A stretch of DNA of 64,000 nt from Capsaspora owczarzaki ATCC 30864 (taxonomy: Eukaryota; Opisthokonta; Filasterea), in the NCBI RefSeq assembly GCF_000151315.2, contig NW_011887293.1, forward strand, positions 2,356,946-2,420,945. The letters run 5' to 3'. Shown piece by piece: positions 46,301 to 55,751 of the stretch. The translations under genes were made by a program, and so were the position numbers. Below the pieces are notes generated by a model. The model saw only the letters and a program-made list of their open reading frames with translations. It made no database searches and was not told the DNA's origin. Position 1 is the first letter of the stretch; every line of letters begins with the position of its first letter.

Positions 46301-48080
46301 CGTGTCTCTCGAGGCGTCTGCCTTTGATGACGTTCTGAATGCCGTGTACATTTCTGGTCCTTCTGTTGTCGTGCCGCCTGGCGTGCTTGATCTCGTCAAC
46401 GCAAAGGCCGCGCTCCCCGGCGCCGGAGGTGTCTTGCCCGAGCCTGCCCTTGCCGACCCCTACCTCGAATACCCGACCCCGATTGTTCCCGACCTGAGCA
46501 ACGCGTTTATGACCGCCAGTATGCAGCCGTACGTCTACCTGCTGCTGTCGTCCTCCACCATTGCCAAGGGCACAAACGTTTTCCAACGCGGCATCACTGT
46601 GTTTGATCGCGTCGTTTTGCAAGACCCGCTTGTGTCGGACTATCTCGCCTACCTGCCCAACAATGCATTGGCTGCTCCGGCAACGGCCACGGTGCTGCTT
46701 CACGTGCCCTTCACGCGCTTTGCCACCTCGACCTCGCCCACGTCGGTCATTCTGAATGCCACTTCCGCTTCCAAGGCTGTTCTTGAAATTTCTGTCGGCT
46801 CCACGACCGCGACCAGCCAGCCCATCCTCAAGGTACGCTCGGCCGAGACCTCCCTTGAGGTGTGGCAGATGGCCTCGACGGTCGTCGTGCGCGGCTCAGC
46901 CTGCCCCATCTACAAGTTCAATTGCTCGCGTGCAGTGTACGTCTCGAGCGTCTCGTCCCCCGACTACGACTCGACCATTCCCGGCATGCACGTCGAAGTC
47001 CTTCGCGAGGATCCTCTTGAGCTGTTCATTGAGGATTGTCGCACATTGCCGTGCGTCACGCAGCGTCGCTCCTTTGATTGTGCACCCTGCCCGGCAGGCT
47101 TTACGGGCTCCGCAACCACTGGCTGCATTTCGTCCCTCAACCCCGTGTGCAACCCGTCCAACTGCCACAACGGCACTTGGGATGCAAATGCCATGAGCTG
47201 CGTGTGCAGCACGGGCTGGATGCACGCAGATCGTCGCACCCCTTGCTCTGTCTGCGACCTTGGCTTCTACCCCGAGGTTCCTGGGCAAACGCACGGTGTT
47301 TCTGGCGCAAGCAACTATTGCGGCACGTTCTGCGATGCCACGACGTGCAACGGTGTCTGCGACAAGATGGGCATTTGCCGCTCCTGCGGACCCAATGGTT
47401 TCTGGAATGGCACTCTGCACGGCGAACGCGGTGTGCAGTTTGATTCGTTCAACTGCTCGTGCATTGAATCGCGAGCGAACGGTCCTGATGGCCCATGCAC
47501 CATGTGCTCGGCAGATTTCTACCCCAAGACTGCCAACGATCCCGCTGGTGGCATTCTCAACCTCACTGCGAGCGTGTACTGCTCCGTGTTCTGCTCCCCA
47601 CTCAATTGCAACGGCTCGTGCGCGCTCAACGGCACGTGTCTCCCTCCGAGCAACGCGACGGTCGTTTCGCCCTTCTCGTTGTTCTGGGACTCGCTTGACA
47701 TTGTCACGCAATGCAGCGACGCGGCCGACAACATTATTGGGTTGTATGATGCGGTCAATTCAGGTCCCCGTCCGTTCTCCCGAAGCGATCTCGTCAACAA
47801 CTGCTACAACACGCCCGGTTACGATGCTTGGAACATGCAATTCCGCTACTGCGCACACAACTCGACCTCTTACCCCGACTATGAGACGTACACGCTCGAT
47901 CCGCCGTCTGCAACCGCCACCAAGTTCTACCAGTGCATGGTTGCCGCTCAGGCCTATCTGGATGCCGAGCAGGCCAAGGTGTCCAAAACCGCGTCCATCC
48001 AGTCTGTCATGTCGGTTGCCTCTGCCCAGTACGAGGCTTCGACGTCCTCTGTCGCTGCTGCCGCCGCCACCCCAACTTGA
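31368..48080 (+). CDS. Giant secreted multidomain adhesion/lectin-like protein
   Basis: Exon 1 (31368-31515) encodes a signal peptide (MRLLLLLLVLALIFAASPANA) and ends at GTAAGT. The second exon carries an open frame to 48080 with no further intron, so the protein exceeds 5,400 aa. Domains in order (nucleotides): discoidin/F5-8C (31866-32300), CUB-like (32775-33165), seven GCTDPxAxNYN repeats (34057-34690), a Cys-bounded beta module (35020-35425), five EGF-like repeats (35626-36190), a CBM-like jelly roll (37436-37990), eight more beta modules (38370-41355), a second CBM-like domain split by a ricin-B-type lectin and a fibronectin type II domain (41370-42350), a second F5-8C (42376-42810), C-type lectin (42826-43185), two PKD domains (43264-43940), a long unassigned region, and a Cys-rich C-terminus (47030-47640). 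There is no transmembrane helix or GPI signal, so it is probably released or matrix-bound. The intron 1 acceptor is uncertain. Confidence 0.9.
31866..32300 (+). other. Domain: discoidin/F5-8 type C, first copy
   Basis: Within the giant protein. NIAVGQPVSQSSVIQGRGAS, then AVDGFTS, WWRLDLDSPATVKSVVIFN and the closing LSEVQVYG match the carbohydrate- or lipid-binding F5/8C (fucolectin-like) fold. Confidence 0.85.
32775..33165 (+). other. Domain: CUB-like
   Basis: Within the giant protein. FGSADYPGSLTGRYLMVSDA, ITLQFSSFCTE, DRVCLYDG and ALLLTFTSDANNEMAGW follow the CUB pattern, including the late TFTSD segment. Confidence 0.7.
34057..34690 (+). repeat. Seven GCTDPxAxNYN...DDGSC repeats
   Basis: Short Cys-bounded units of about 30-40 residues, with starts such as GCTYPLADNFDPLAN, GCTNPTAFNYNSNANQDDGS, GCTDPSAINFDILAN and GCTDPLASNFDPRATIDDG. 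From general knowledge, this motif is common in secreted proteins of Bacteroidetes and some marine algae and protists. Confidence 0.9.
35626..36190 (+). other. Domain: five EGF-like repeats
   Basis: Six-cysteine units of tenascin/teneurin style, e.g. CNGRGSCRDTACVCDPGYSG, CVCADGFTGAQCEY, CLCDDGFYGPRCEF, CVCNSPYTGFQCEH and CTCNTNWSGPSC. Confidence 0.9.
38370..41355 (+). repeat. Eight tandem Cys-bounded beta modules (a ninth at 35020-35425)
   Basis: Each module is about 105-140 residues. It opens with CxxCxGG(I/V)xxLxLRYxG, has a strand with a 'VDG/VNG' turn, and closes with a DCxxxIGPGxxxGxFxVxxG pattern and GGxLC. Examples of starts are CSTCAGGVSYLRLRYTG, CSPCRGGLSSLELRFKG and CDECKGGINRLLFQYEG. 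The pattern resembles DUF7467-type modules; I cannot confirm the family without a profile search. Confidence 0.75.
41370..42350 (+). other. CBM-like domain interrupted by ricin-B-type lectin and fibronectin type II domains
   Basis: The first part (LYNEIQFYLRGA to WTKVVVPFSALL) and the last strand (HPDIYLDDVAFVNRQC) match the two ends of the uninterrupted domain at 37436-37990 (DAIEFHVHTG, WTRVVVPFEKLGY, VYLDELRYV). Between them lie a beta-trefoil lectin (FMLQNKGSGRCLSAQQVN, LLNVGTGKCASR, RFRWYND) at about 41625-42030 and a fibronectin type II domain (PCVFPFTYKGVVYTQC, WCYTDPDY, WGFC) at about 42046-42220. The lectin domain is a sugar-binding fold only; no toxin catalytic domain is present. 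Confidence 0.75.
42376..43185 (+). other. Domains: second F5-8C followed by C-type lectin-like
   Basis: NIAYHKPTTCSS, MIVDGIKTNY, WVAVDLEFDHRVSLVRIYW and IYEVEVEG define the F5/8C. GGSCYSLSGSQIATKPQART, LCAAQGGALAVLAGEEL and PFMCKIP define the C-type lectin-like fold. A canonical EPN/QPD sugar motif is not evident. Confidence 0.75.
43264..43940 (+). other. Domains: two PKD-type Ig-like repeats
   Basis: FFALVDWDDQSAERVEV with HSYTHPGVYRATISLADDQG, and FFVVWEDD with HTYSDAGVPRTGRVRITVTD, are the PKD signature (WDFGDG-equivalent and HxYxxxGxY strands). Confidence 0.8.
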
Positions 48081-48341
48081 TTTGTGTAGCATTTTGAGTT
48101 TTGCTGCTGCTGTTTGATTCTGATTCGCTTCTCTCCCCTTCACTTTGTTCTGATGCTTGTTTGTTTTTGTTTGGTTTTGCCATTTTGTTTTTGTTTTTGT
48201 TTTTGTTTTGATGTTGTTATTACTCCTGCTGTTATTCTGAGCTCTTGTTGATTTCTCTTATCTCCTGCTTGTGTGCAATTGTTGCTCTTTTGCACGCAGT
48301 TGACTTGCCTTTTGTGATATTTTACATAAACGGTGTTTCAG

Positions 48342-48383
<42 letters not shown>

Positions 48384-48428
48384 CCCAACTTTGTTTCATT
48401 GTTCACGCAAAGATCAAACTCATTTCCA
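48081..48428. other. Intergenic region with a T40 run
   Basis: Pyrimidine- and G/T-rich (TTTTG repeats at 48188-48212). A pure run of 40 T (48344-48383) ends 45 bases before the next start codon. No coding frame. Confidence 0.6.
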
Positions 48429-50464
48429 ATGCTGCCTCACCACGGCGGGACCAAGCGACCAGCACCACAGGACCAGCAGAGCGCAAACAGCAACAACCAG
48501 AACAACAAGCGCGTGGCGCTGTCTGAGAATTCGAGCGCCGCTGCCACCCCCTCGCCAAGCTCAAGTCGCCCGGCTCGGTCGCCTGCAACCAGCACGACCG
48601 GTGCTGCTGCTCCTTCAACGCTGGTGCAACCCAAGCCCAAGGCAGGGGGCGGGCTGCTGGACTCGATTCGCGCGGGCAAGTTCATCCGCACGAGCAACGG
48701 TGCTTCCTCGGCTGCTGAGAGCGGCGACTCTGCGTTGGCAAGCCCGAGTGCAGCGATGGCACGAGCGAGTGCAATGACGCCGAGTAGCTCGGCTGCCACG
48801 CTTGCCGCTGCTGCCAAGGCGAGGACCGAGTACCAGGTGGTCTTCCCGTCAATGGGATCGATTGTGCCGCCATCCAACCGACACACTGTGCTCAATCGCT
48901 TTATTGTCGAGCTGCAACGCATCTACCCGAACGACAAGGACGCTGGCTACAAGGAAGCCCTAGCATTGGAGCAAAAAGTGTACAGCGCTGCCAACTCCAA
49001 AATGGGTTACACGAATGGAGCAGCGCATGCGCTCGGATCGCTCAAGGAGCGTCGACAGGGCCAGGCACCAATCGTACATGCAGACAAGTATGCAATGGAG
49101 CAGAACATTGAAAAGTACCTGCTGACGCGGGAGCAATTGCTTGAGAATGGGTTTCTTCTCAGCTCGGCGGACCATGTCCAATCCGAGACCACTGCGGCAG
49201 CACCCCGTGTATGCGAGCGATGCGACACGTTATTGGACATGGATGACGTGCATACATCGGGGGTCGAGCCTGATCCATCATCGTCCGGCAAAGTGCCATT
49301 ACTTTCGACATGCCAGCACCATCCTGGTCGGGTTTGGCAACGTCGTCGAGGTAACGCAGCAGCATTGCTCGTTCTATTGCATAACTGGTGGTTTGTAACA
49401 CTTTTTTGGTGCGACATCTGGTTCATCGCTGGCTGTTTGGCTGATCGGAACAGGCAAATGGGTTTGCGGCGAAATGGCCTTCTACTCTTGCTGCGAGGCC
49501 GCTCCCTCCGCAGTGGGCTGCAAAACCGCAGCGTTTCATGTGCCACGCGCACCCGAACTGACAGTTCCGGATTGTATGGATACGGGAAAGGATTCGACGT
49601 GCACGCCTTCCAGTGCCATTCGATGCTTTGGCGTGGATTGTGAAATGGTGCGTCTCCGTCTTGTTCAGTTTTGTTGGTGTTTGCTTGGTCAGGCCTCTTG
49701 CATTCTCAACGGCGGTACGCTGTATTGATCCGGGGTGAATTGCAGGTCTCGACTACGAATGGCACAGAGCTAGCACGGGCCACAGTGGTCGATTGCAACA
49801 AGCATATTGTGCTTGACGAATTGGTCCAACCGCAGCATCCTGTGTTGGACTACAATACCGAGTTTAGCGGCATCACGGCAGCCAAGCTAGCGCCTGTCAA
49901 GACCACGTTACGCGATGTTCAGCAAAGGCTGCTTGGCTTGCTGGACGCCCGCACCATCCTCCTCGGCCATTCCCTCGAGAGCGATCTTCACGCGTTAAAG
50001 GCAAGCATTACGTTATGTTGAAAAACAATGATGAAAGAGCGAGGTTGCCGTGCGCACCTGAGGCGCTCGTAGAAACGGCCCTGCCAGATGCCGCACGTTT
50101 TCTCACGACTATTGCGTCTGCTCCTGTTCTGGAGCAGCTTATTCACGCTCGAGTGGTCGACACAAGCGTCTTGTTTCCCCACCCCAAGGGATTTCCGTTC
50201 AAACGGGCGCTCCGTTCGCTCAGCGCGGACATTCTCGGCCGTGCCATCCAACTGGGCGCGCTTCAAGGCGGCGGCCATGATTCTGCCGAAGATGCGAGCA
50301 CTTGCATCGATCTGCTCAAGTGGAAGATTCGGCACGACATTGACTATGAGGGTCCTAGGACGACCGTGACTGCGGGTGCAAGCGAGAGCCTGCTTCTCGA
50401 GAATCGCGGGATTCCCATCCAACGCCTCAGTCGTCGGCTGCGAGAAGAAACGCCGCCCGAGTAG
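48429..50464 (+). CDS. REXO1-like RNA exonuclease (DEDDh)
   Basis: A predicted 3'-5' RNA exonuclease, probably nuclear. Four exons are 48429-49350, 49454-49647, 49746-50000 and 50138-50464, giving 565 aa. Residues 1-140 are a disordered Ser/Ala/Pro-rich tail. A REXO-type Cys/His cluster follows: CERCDTL, CQHHPGRVW, then YSCCEAAPSAVGCKTAAFHV. Exo I is RCFGVDCEM at the end of exon 2. Exo II is LLGHSLESDLHALK at the end of exon 3. The last exon opens with LIHARVVDTSVLFPH, and Exo III is GHDSAEDASTC, giving the full DEDDh set. The conserved KRALRSLSADILGRAIQ lies between. The last intron begins with GC instead of GT (50001 GCAAGC; acceptor GGAGCAG at 50131-50137). The CDS ends 101 bp from the convergent MPP6 gene. 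Confidence 0.92.
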
Positions 50465-50565
50465 TTGCATGCATCAGCATCCGTAGTCTCGACCAGCCTG
50501 GTTTGATTTTAATGTTATTTATTGCACATTCATCGACATTTTTTGATAGCCTTTTCTTTTCGAGT

Positions 50566-51870
50566 TTATGAAAGCTGGCGACGTTGTGACTGATTCGCGG
50601 CCATTGTTTGGGACATTTCGGCTGCTGATATGGTCACTGATTCCTCGTCGGCTGCATTCAGAGTAGCTTGCCTGTGCGTTTCCTTGTTCAGTTTCTGCGC
50701 ACAAGGGAAAGCCGATCGAACAAGTTGGGCACACACACAAACCAGAATGTTCAGCATGTGCCGAGCTCTGGCTCTCGCCGCACAAGACTTCTTTTTTCCA
50801 TAAAATGGAATGACACTCACATCAACTTGTGGATTAAAGCTCTGGTATGACCTTCGGCCAGTCGCCGACAAGTCCTCGCAACCTGCAAAGCTGTCCTCAA
50901 ATTCCACCTGTTGCGTTCTGCAGCGTTTGACGTTTGACGGGGGATGGATGCAAGGCCCCAAACACGGTGAGCATTTGCAGCAACGACAACAAGTCGCTCA
51001 CTACAGCAATGAATGCAAGACATCAATGCGTTACAATGGAGTGGCATCATGCGGCAACGTCCAGTGTGACGCGTCCACCACTTTTCGCTGTTCCTGCTCC
51101 AGTCGTTTGCGCAGGTCTGACTCTTGCCTCCGCTGCATAAACTGTGACACACACACACACACACACACACGCAACGAGTCGCAAACGTCAATCACCGTGA
51201 GTCTTTGCGCAATGTCGAGCAACAAAAAAAAAAAAAAAAAAAAAAAAGCTCGTTTGGGCGAGAGATTGAAACTGCTCAAAACAGCTCAAAACAGCTCAAA
51301 ACAGCTCAAAACAGCTCAAAACAGCTCAAAACAGCTCAAACAGCTCCAATGGTTTGCACGGCATGGCCAAACCTTCATCTTCATGAGGTTTCCTGACAGC
51401 GCGGCGTTCTTGTCTCCATCTGCGTTGGTCGCTGGCACTGGATTCGCATTGGAGGAATCTTGACCGGACTTGGCCGTTGCCCGCGCGACCACGTCCGCCT
51501 GGTCATCGTGCGATGCCCGTCTCCGGTCCTTTGCTTCACGGCCATCGCGGTGCTCTCGGCCGCGGCTGCCTGCGTCGTCGTCCTGCTTGATGCGCTTCCC
51601 ATGCGGCCCTTGAGCTTGGCCCCGGCGCCGTTCATGCCCATCATCGCCAGCGCTGCTACCACCAACGCCACTGCCACTGCTGCCACTGCCACTGGTGCTG
51701 CGCGCGTCACGGCCGTGCGATGGCTTGGCGGAGGACTCGGTGCCTTGGGTTGAGCGCATGTGCTTGGCGATCGCCTTGCCACTCGACTGCACCCCGCCAT
51801 GGTGATGACTGCGAGGACTACTACTACTACTACTAGTACTACTACGACTACTACTGCTGCTGCTGGACAT
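50566..51870 (-). CDS. MPHOSPH6: M-phase phosphoprotein 6 homologue (nuclear exosome cofactor)
   Basis: MPP6 tethers the Mtr4 helicase to the nuclear RNA exosome. Exons are 51870-51373, 51141-51059, 50917-50821 and 50694-50566, giving 268 aa. The conserved core is LSGNLMKMK joined across intron 1 to FMQRRQESDLRKRLEQEQRK, VVDASHW, then EDSFAGCEDLSATGRRSYQS and FNPQVD, which match the MPP6 'KNLLxMKFMQR' and 'GRxSFxGFNPxVE' motifs. An N-terminal extension of about 155 residues is rich in Ser, Gly, His and charged RD/RE/RR runs and is absent from the short animal and yeast proteins. An in-frame ATG 51 bp upstream (51921) would add 17 mostly hydrophobic residues; I prefer 51870. The gene upstream, UPF0538, is on the same strand 332 bp away, with nothing recognisable between them. 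Confidence 0.88.
51269..51350. repeat. Tandem 10-bp repeat (CAGCTCAAAA), about eight units
   Basis: Lies in intron 1 of the MPP6 gene, next to an A24-type run (about 51224-51247). Units are identical except at the ends, which suggests recent expansion. There are no spacers, so it is not CRISPR-like. Confidence 0.9.
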
Positions 51871-52202
51871 GACTGGATTTACTAAAATGTGAATGAGGAA
51901 TGGCAACGATGGACAAAACATGACAATTGCTGAAACATGCTCCTGTATTGCATCACACGAAAACAGACAAAGACAAACAGCTCACAAGGCGGTGATAAAG
52001 CAAAGGAAAAGGCATCGTCAACGAATTAATTCACAGCGCCGAGAGCAACGGTAGAGAAAAGCCAAAGCAGCGAAGAGTGCCAGTCCGACTTTGGATTCAG
52101 AAACCAACCCCCCTCGTAAAGCCGCTCGCCGGTTGCCCCCCAAACACAACGCAGCTGATTGAGCACAATGCCAGTAGTTGCACATTGACGCTATCCGCGC
52201 CA

Positions 52203-52701
52203 CTACCAAACGGTGGACGGATGGGCCTTGTACGTGTTGTAGTCCTCAAGCCGGTACATTGAGAGCTCTGTCTCGTGCTTGACACCTTGCTCGTGCAGCG
52301 TGCGTGCGGGATCCAGCACCCAGTCGTCGTGGTCTAGATTGATAATCGGGTTGTTGGTCTTTGCGCCAAACGCTTGGCTGTGAATCTTGATTGTATCGTA
52401 CGCAATCGCTCGAAACGGGGCAAACCCGGGCGCTGTCTGAATCCCTGTGTGACAGACCAACCAGCAATAACAAAGCAGTTCGTCAGGCCATTACAAAAAA
52501 AAAAAAAAAAATTCACACAAGCTATCTTCATTGAAAAATAGTCAAATGTTCTGATCTGATTTTGTAGGAGCACGTACGCTGCTTGACGAGGGCCATGAGG
52601 TCGCCGCCGGACGTGTGCGCGAGGTCGACGCCGTGCAGCACGAGCGACTTGAGTGCGCGGTGCTCGAACGAGCGGATGCAGCGCACAGTGATAATCACAG
52701 C

Positions 52702-52734
<33 letters not shown>

Positions 52735-52785
52735 CTGTTGAGCGCTGGGCTCGGACTCGGTCGCTGCTGGCTCTGTGCTGGACAT
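52203..52785 (-). CDS. UPF0538 family protein (C2orf76 homologue)
   Basis: Two exons, 52785-52578 and 52444-52203, with a phase-1 GTACGT intron, give 149 aa. The family signature VRCIRSFEHRALKSLVLHGV is followed by AIAYDTIKIHSQAFGAKTNN, a DHDDWVL segment and the conserved C-terminal end LEDYNTYKAHPSTVW. The function of the family is unknown. An N-terminal addition contains a glutamine run (CAG repeat, about 52701-52735). Family assignment is strong. Confidence 0.9.
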
Positions 52786-53227
52786 GTATCAGTATGAAGG
52801 AAGGTTAAAGGACTGACAACCACAGCCCATATGCAACTCGTATTTCAAAGTCGGGTGGGGGTAGAATTCAGCACACAAAATAATACGAGCAATGGATTTG
52901 TGTGAATGCGAGTCGTGCGGTGGAGCGAGCGGAGCGGATGGTGGTGATGATGGAGCGAGCGAAGGCAATGGCGTTGAATACTGCTCACTGAAAGCTCGAA
53001 TGTTGAATCAATAGCAATAGAGACAGATTCAACTATTGTATCAAAGCTTGTATCATTGCGTTCTGCTCTTGAATGTTGAATGGAGCTCAATGGATCACCA
53101 CTGCATTGGATTTTCCATTGAAGCCCCCCTTTTCCCGATTTTCCATCCATCTTTTCTCAGTCCAAGTTTTTTTTATATTTCGTTATTCATATTATTTCTT
53201 ATTTCCCAATTTCTCAGACTCGCACTC
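52786..53227. other. Intergenic region between divergent genes
   Basis: The UPF0538 gene (minus) and TMEM19 gene (plus) diverge here. The sequence includes GATGGTGGTGATGATGGAGC-type low complexity near 52935. An open frame runs into the TMEM19 start, but nothing convincing precedes the ATG. Confidence 0.45.
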
Positions 53228-54604
53228 ATGACGCTCGACGTTTTTGGGCATCAGCCTCCGACCGCCGCTGCGCATCTGACGGCCGTCCTCGTGTCGTCCG
53301 CCGTTGCAGGATATGGCTTGAAGCGCAACAGTCTATCGCGATCCGGTGCTGCGCTGGCCATGTACGAACGTCTATGCGGCGCTGCTCACTCCTGCGCTTC
53401 CAATGCACTCTCAGTCATCACTCTTGCAACCTGTCGTTCGTACATCTCAAAGCCCCAAAATGTTCCTGTTGCTCATGCTCACCGACCCTTGTATTGTATT
53501 CTTTGCCGGTTTGATTTTCTTAGGGTTGTCGGATACCTGACTTCGCTTGCCGGGTTTCGGTTTTTCGCCGTGCTGCTCTTCTTCTTCCTGTCGTCGTCCA
53601 AACTCACCAAGTTTGGCGCCAAGCAAAAGCAAAAGCTCGAAGACGGATTTGTTGAAGGTGGTCGTCGCACCGCCATGCAGGTGAGGCCAAAATCGATTTG
53701 GAAAAGGTCTTAGAATCGCTGGTGGTTCCGACTTTGAGGCGACATTCACGCGTTTCGTCCTGTAGGTGTTTTGCAACGGCGGTGTGGCAACAATGCTTGC
53801 ATACTGCTATGTGGTGTTTGTTGGCGGAGACCAGCCGTGCCTGGATCGCGCTCGTTTCCCGCTGGAAACGGCCATCTGCGCTGCTTTCGTTGGACATTAT
53901 GCTTGCTGCAACGGCGACACCTGGGCCAGCGAACTTGGCATCCTGAGCAAGACTCCGCCGAGGCTGATTACGACCTTCAAGCCTGTATGTACCACGAGCA
54001 CCACACACACAACAGGGCTGAGGCAAAAAATACACCTGTCCGCTCATTTCTGTTGCGTTTGGCTCGCTCTGCGTAGGTTCCCGCTGGTACAAATGGTGGA
54101 ATTTCGCTGCTCGGTACGGGCGCAAGTGTTGCTGGTGGCGCATCCATCGGTGCTGTCATGTGGCTGGCTTGGCTGCTGCGAAATCTCGTGTACGAACAGC
54201 TTGGCCACCACGAGCTCGTCCGCGCGACAGACCAATGCCCGCCACAGTGGCCATTGATTGTGTTGGGCCTGGTCGGTGGGCTGGTCGGCTCGATTGTCGA
54301 CTCGCTGCTCGGCGCCTTGCTCCAAATTTCCTTCTACGATTCCAAAGCGAACAAGATTGTTGCTGCATACAACGACTCGACCAAACACATTTCGGGTATT
54401 GATGTGTTTGACAATCATCAGGTGAGGTGGAGGGGGCAGAGTTTGCCAAAGGAAGGAAGGAAGGAAGGAAAGAAGACAGGTCCAGCAGAAACTGAATTTT
54501 TCATTGCGTCGACCTTGGACATTGTTGTTTTGTTGCAGGTGAACTTTCTTTCAGCATTCGTTACAAGCATGTGGATTGCATACGTTGGGCTATTACTGTT
54601 TTGA
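53228..54604 (+). CDS. TMEM19: TMEM19 homologue (DUF92 membrane protein)
   Basis: An integral membrane protein of the DUF92 family. Relatives include a plant and bacterial phytyl-phosphate kinase (VTE6-type); the activity of animal TMEM19 is not settled. Five exons are 53228-53361, 53524-53680, 53766-53984, 54077-54421 and 54539-54604, giving 306 aa. Family hallmarks are [53 protein letters not shown], the Gly-rich [12 protein letters not shown] and [20 protein letters not shown]. It ends [20 protein letters not shown]. About six hydrophobic segments alternate with short polar loops. The intron before the last exon contains a GGAA repeat. Identification is strong; catalytic role is inference. 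Confidence 0.9.
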
Positions 54605-54870
54605 GCACGACGGGCTTTGTTGTTCTTGTGTTGTGCAGAACGGTTTGTTTGCAATTTGAAGGCTGTAGTTATGCACGCAAGCTTTGGGATTTGGCAATGG
54701 CGATACTCCGAGAAGGGAGATGGGGGTACTGCCTGGAACTGCAGCTATGCGAGCATCCACGCTGAAACTGCAAACGCGAGCGTTTTGTTGGACGACCTAT
54801 TTTTCTTGTTTTTATGAGTTTTGATGCGAATGACAACGAGCACAAAGCAAGACAAAACAATCTTCCAGTC

Positions 54871-55533
54871 TCAATGGTGATCAATGTTATGCGGCGATCC
54901 ACACTCAGGACATGGCAGTAGATGGTTGACCGCAAAGTGATGGAACATGAGCATGTCTTCGTACGATGGTTTCAATCGCGAGCTGTCATCCGCTTGAGCC
55001 ATTGAGCTGTCGACACATCCTGCTTGTGTCTCTGCAGCAGCAGTTGTATGATCCACGCCTGTCAGGTGGTGGTGGTGGTGGTGGTCTTGATCTTGATCGC
55101 TTGGACCATGGTTACTGGTGCTGAAACACTCTGATCCAGACGGCTGCCAATCCGCGTCAGTGGCTGCTGCACCAGCGCCAGTCCAGTCCGCCTGGTGCGC
55201 TGCATGCACTGCTTCTGCTTGGATCTGTGCTTGAGCGTGTGCTCCAGCATGTGCTTCATGTTCTAGCCCAGCGGCGACGCTCGCGATTTCGAATCCAATG
55301 CCAAATCCACCAACAACGGAGGTGGCGTCGTCGTCGTACTGTGCTGCTCCTGCTGCCATCAGCTGCTGGATCTGCTCGTCGATGACCGGTGCCGAGTCGT
55401 AGTGCGCACCATCGCTCGGATTGCACTCGTCATCAGCGTCGTGCCTCGCTCGCTTGGCTCCTCCGATTGCCGCCAAGTCTGCTTGTTCGTCGTCTTGCTC
55501 CTCCGCCGATCGCTTCCATCGACGCGGTATCAT
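54871..55533 (-). CDS. Orphan acidic, His-rich protein with a C-terminal CPEC motif
   Basis: A single-exon frame of 220 aa from ATG 55533-55531. The N-terminus is basic (MIPRRWKRSAEEQ, then KRAR), suggesting nuclear import. The middle is Ala/His/Asp-rich with a run of six histidines. The C-terminus reads MLMFHHFAVNHLLPCPECGS followed by PHN and DHH, where two cysteines and several histidines could bind metal. I do not recognise a family. Codon use is like the neighbours, so the coding call is reasonable; function is unknown. Confidence 0.6.
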   Translation of the reverse strand: MIPRRWKRSAEEQDDEQADLAAIGGAKRARHDADDECNPSDGAHYDSAPVIDEQIQQLMAAGAAQYDDDATSVVGGFGIGFEIASVAAGLEHEAHAGAHAQAQIQAEAVHAAHQADWTGAGAAATDADWQPSGSECFSTSNHGPSDQDQDHHHHHHLTGVDHTTAAAETQAGCVDSSMAQADDSSRLKPSYEDMLMFHHFAVNHLLPCPECGSPHNIDHH

Positions 55534-55751
55534 CGCTCCTATTATTCTTGTTATTAATTCACTATTACTACTTCTACTACTTCTACTACTTCTTCTGGTA
55601 TTCACAACTAAGCGAGAGTCGTTCGAATGCTTTGACCAAAAACAACAAAGACTGACTATTGTGTTTTCTTTTTTTTTTTTTTTTTTTTTTTTTTGGGCAA
55701 AGTTCAGTCCATTTTGTATTATTATCCGTTGATTCATAATTCTACTTCACT

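Noticed and set aside
51269-51350. Repeat array as a CRISPR-like element
   Set aside because: Units are contiguous 10-mers without spacers, inside an intron of a eukaryotic gene.
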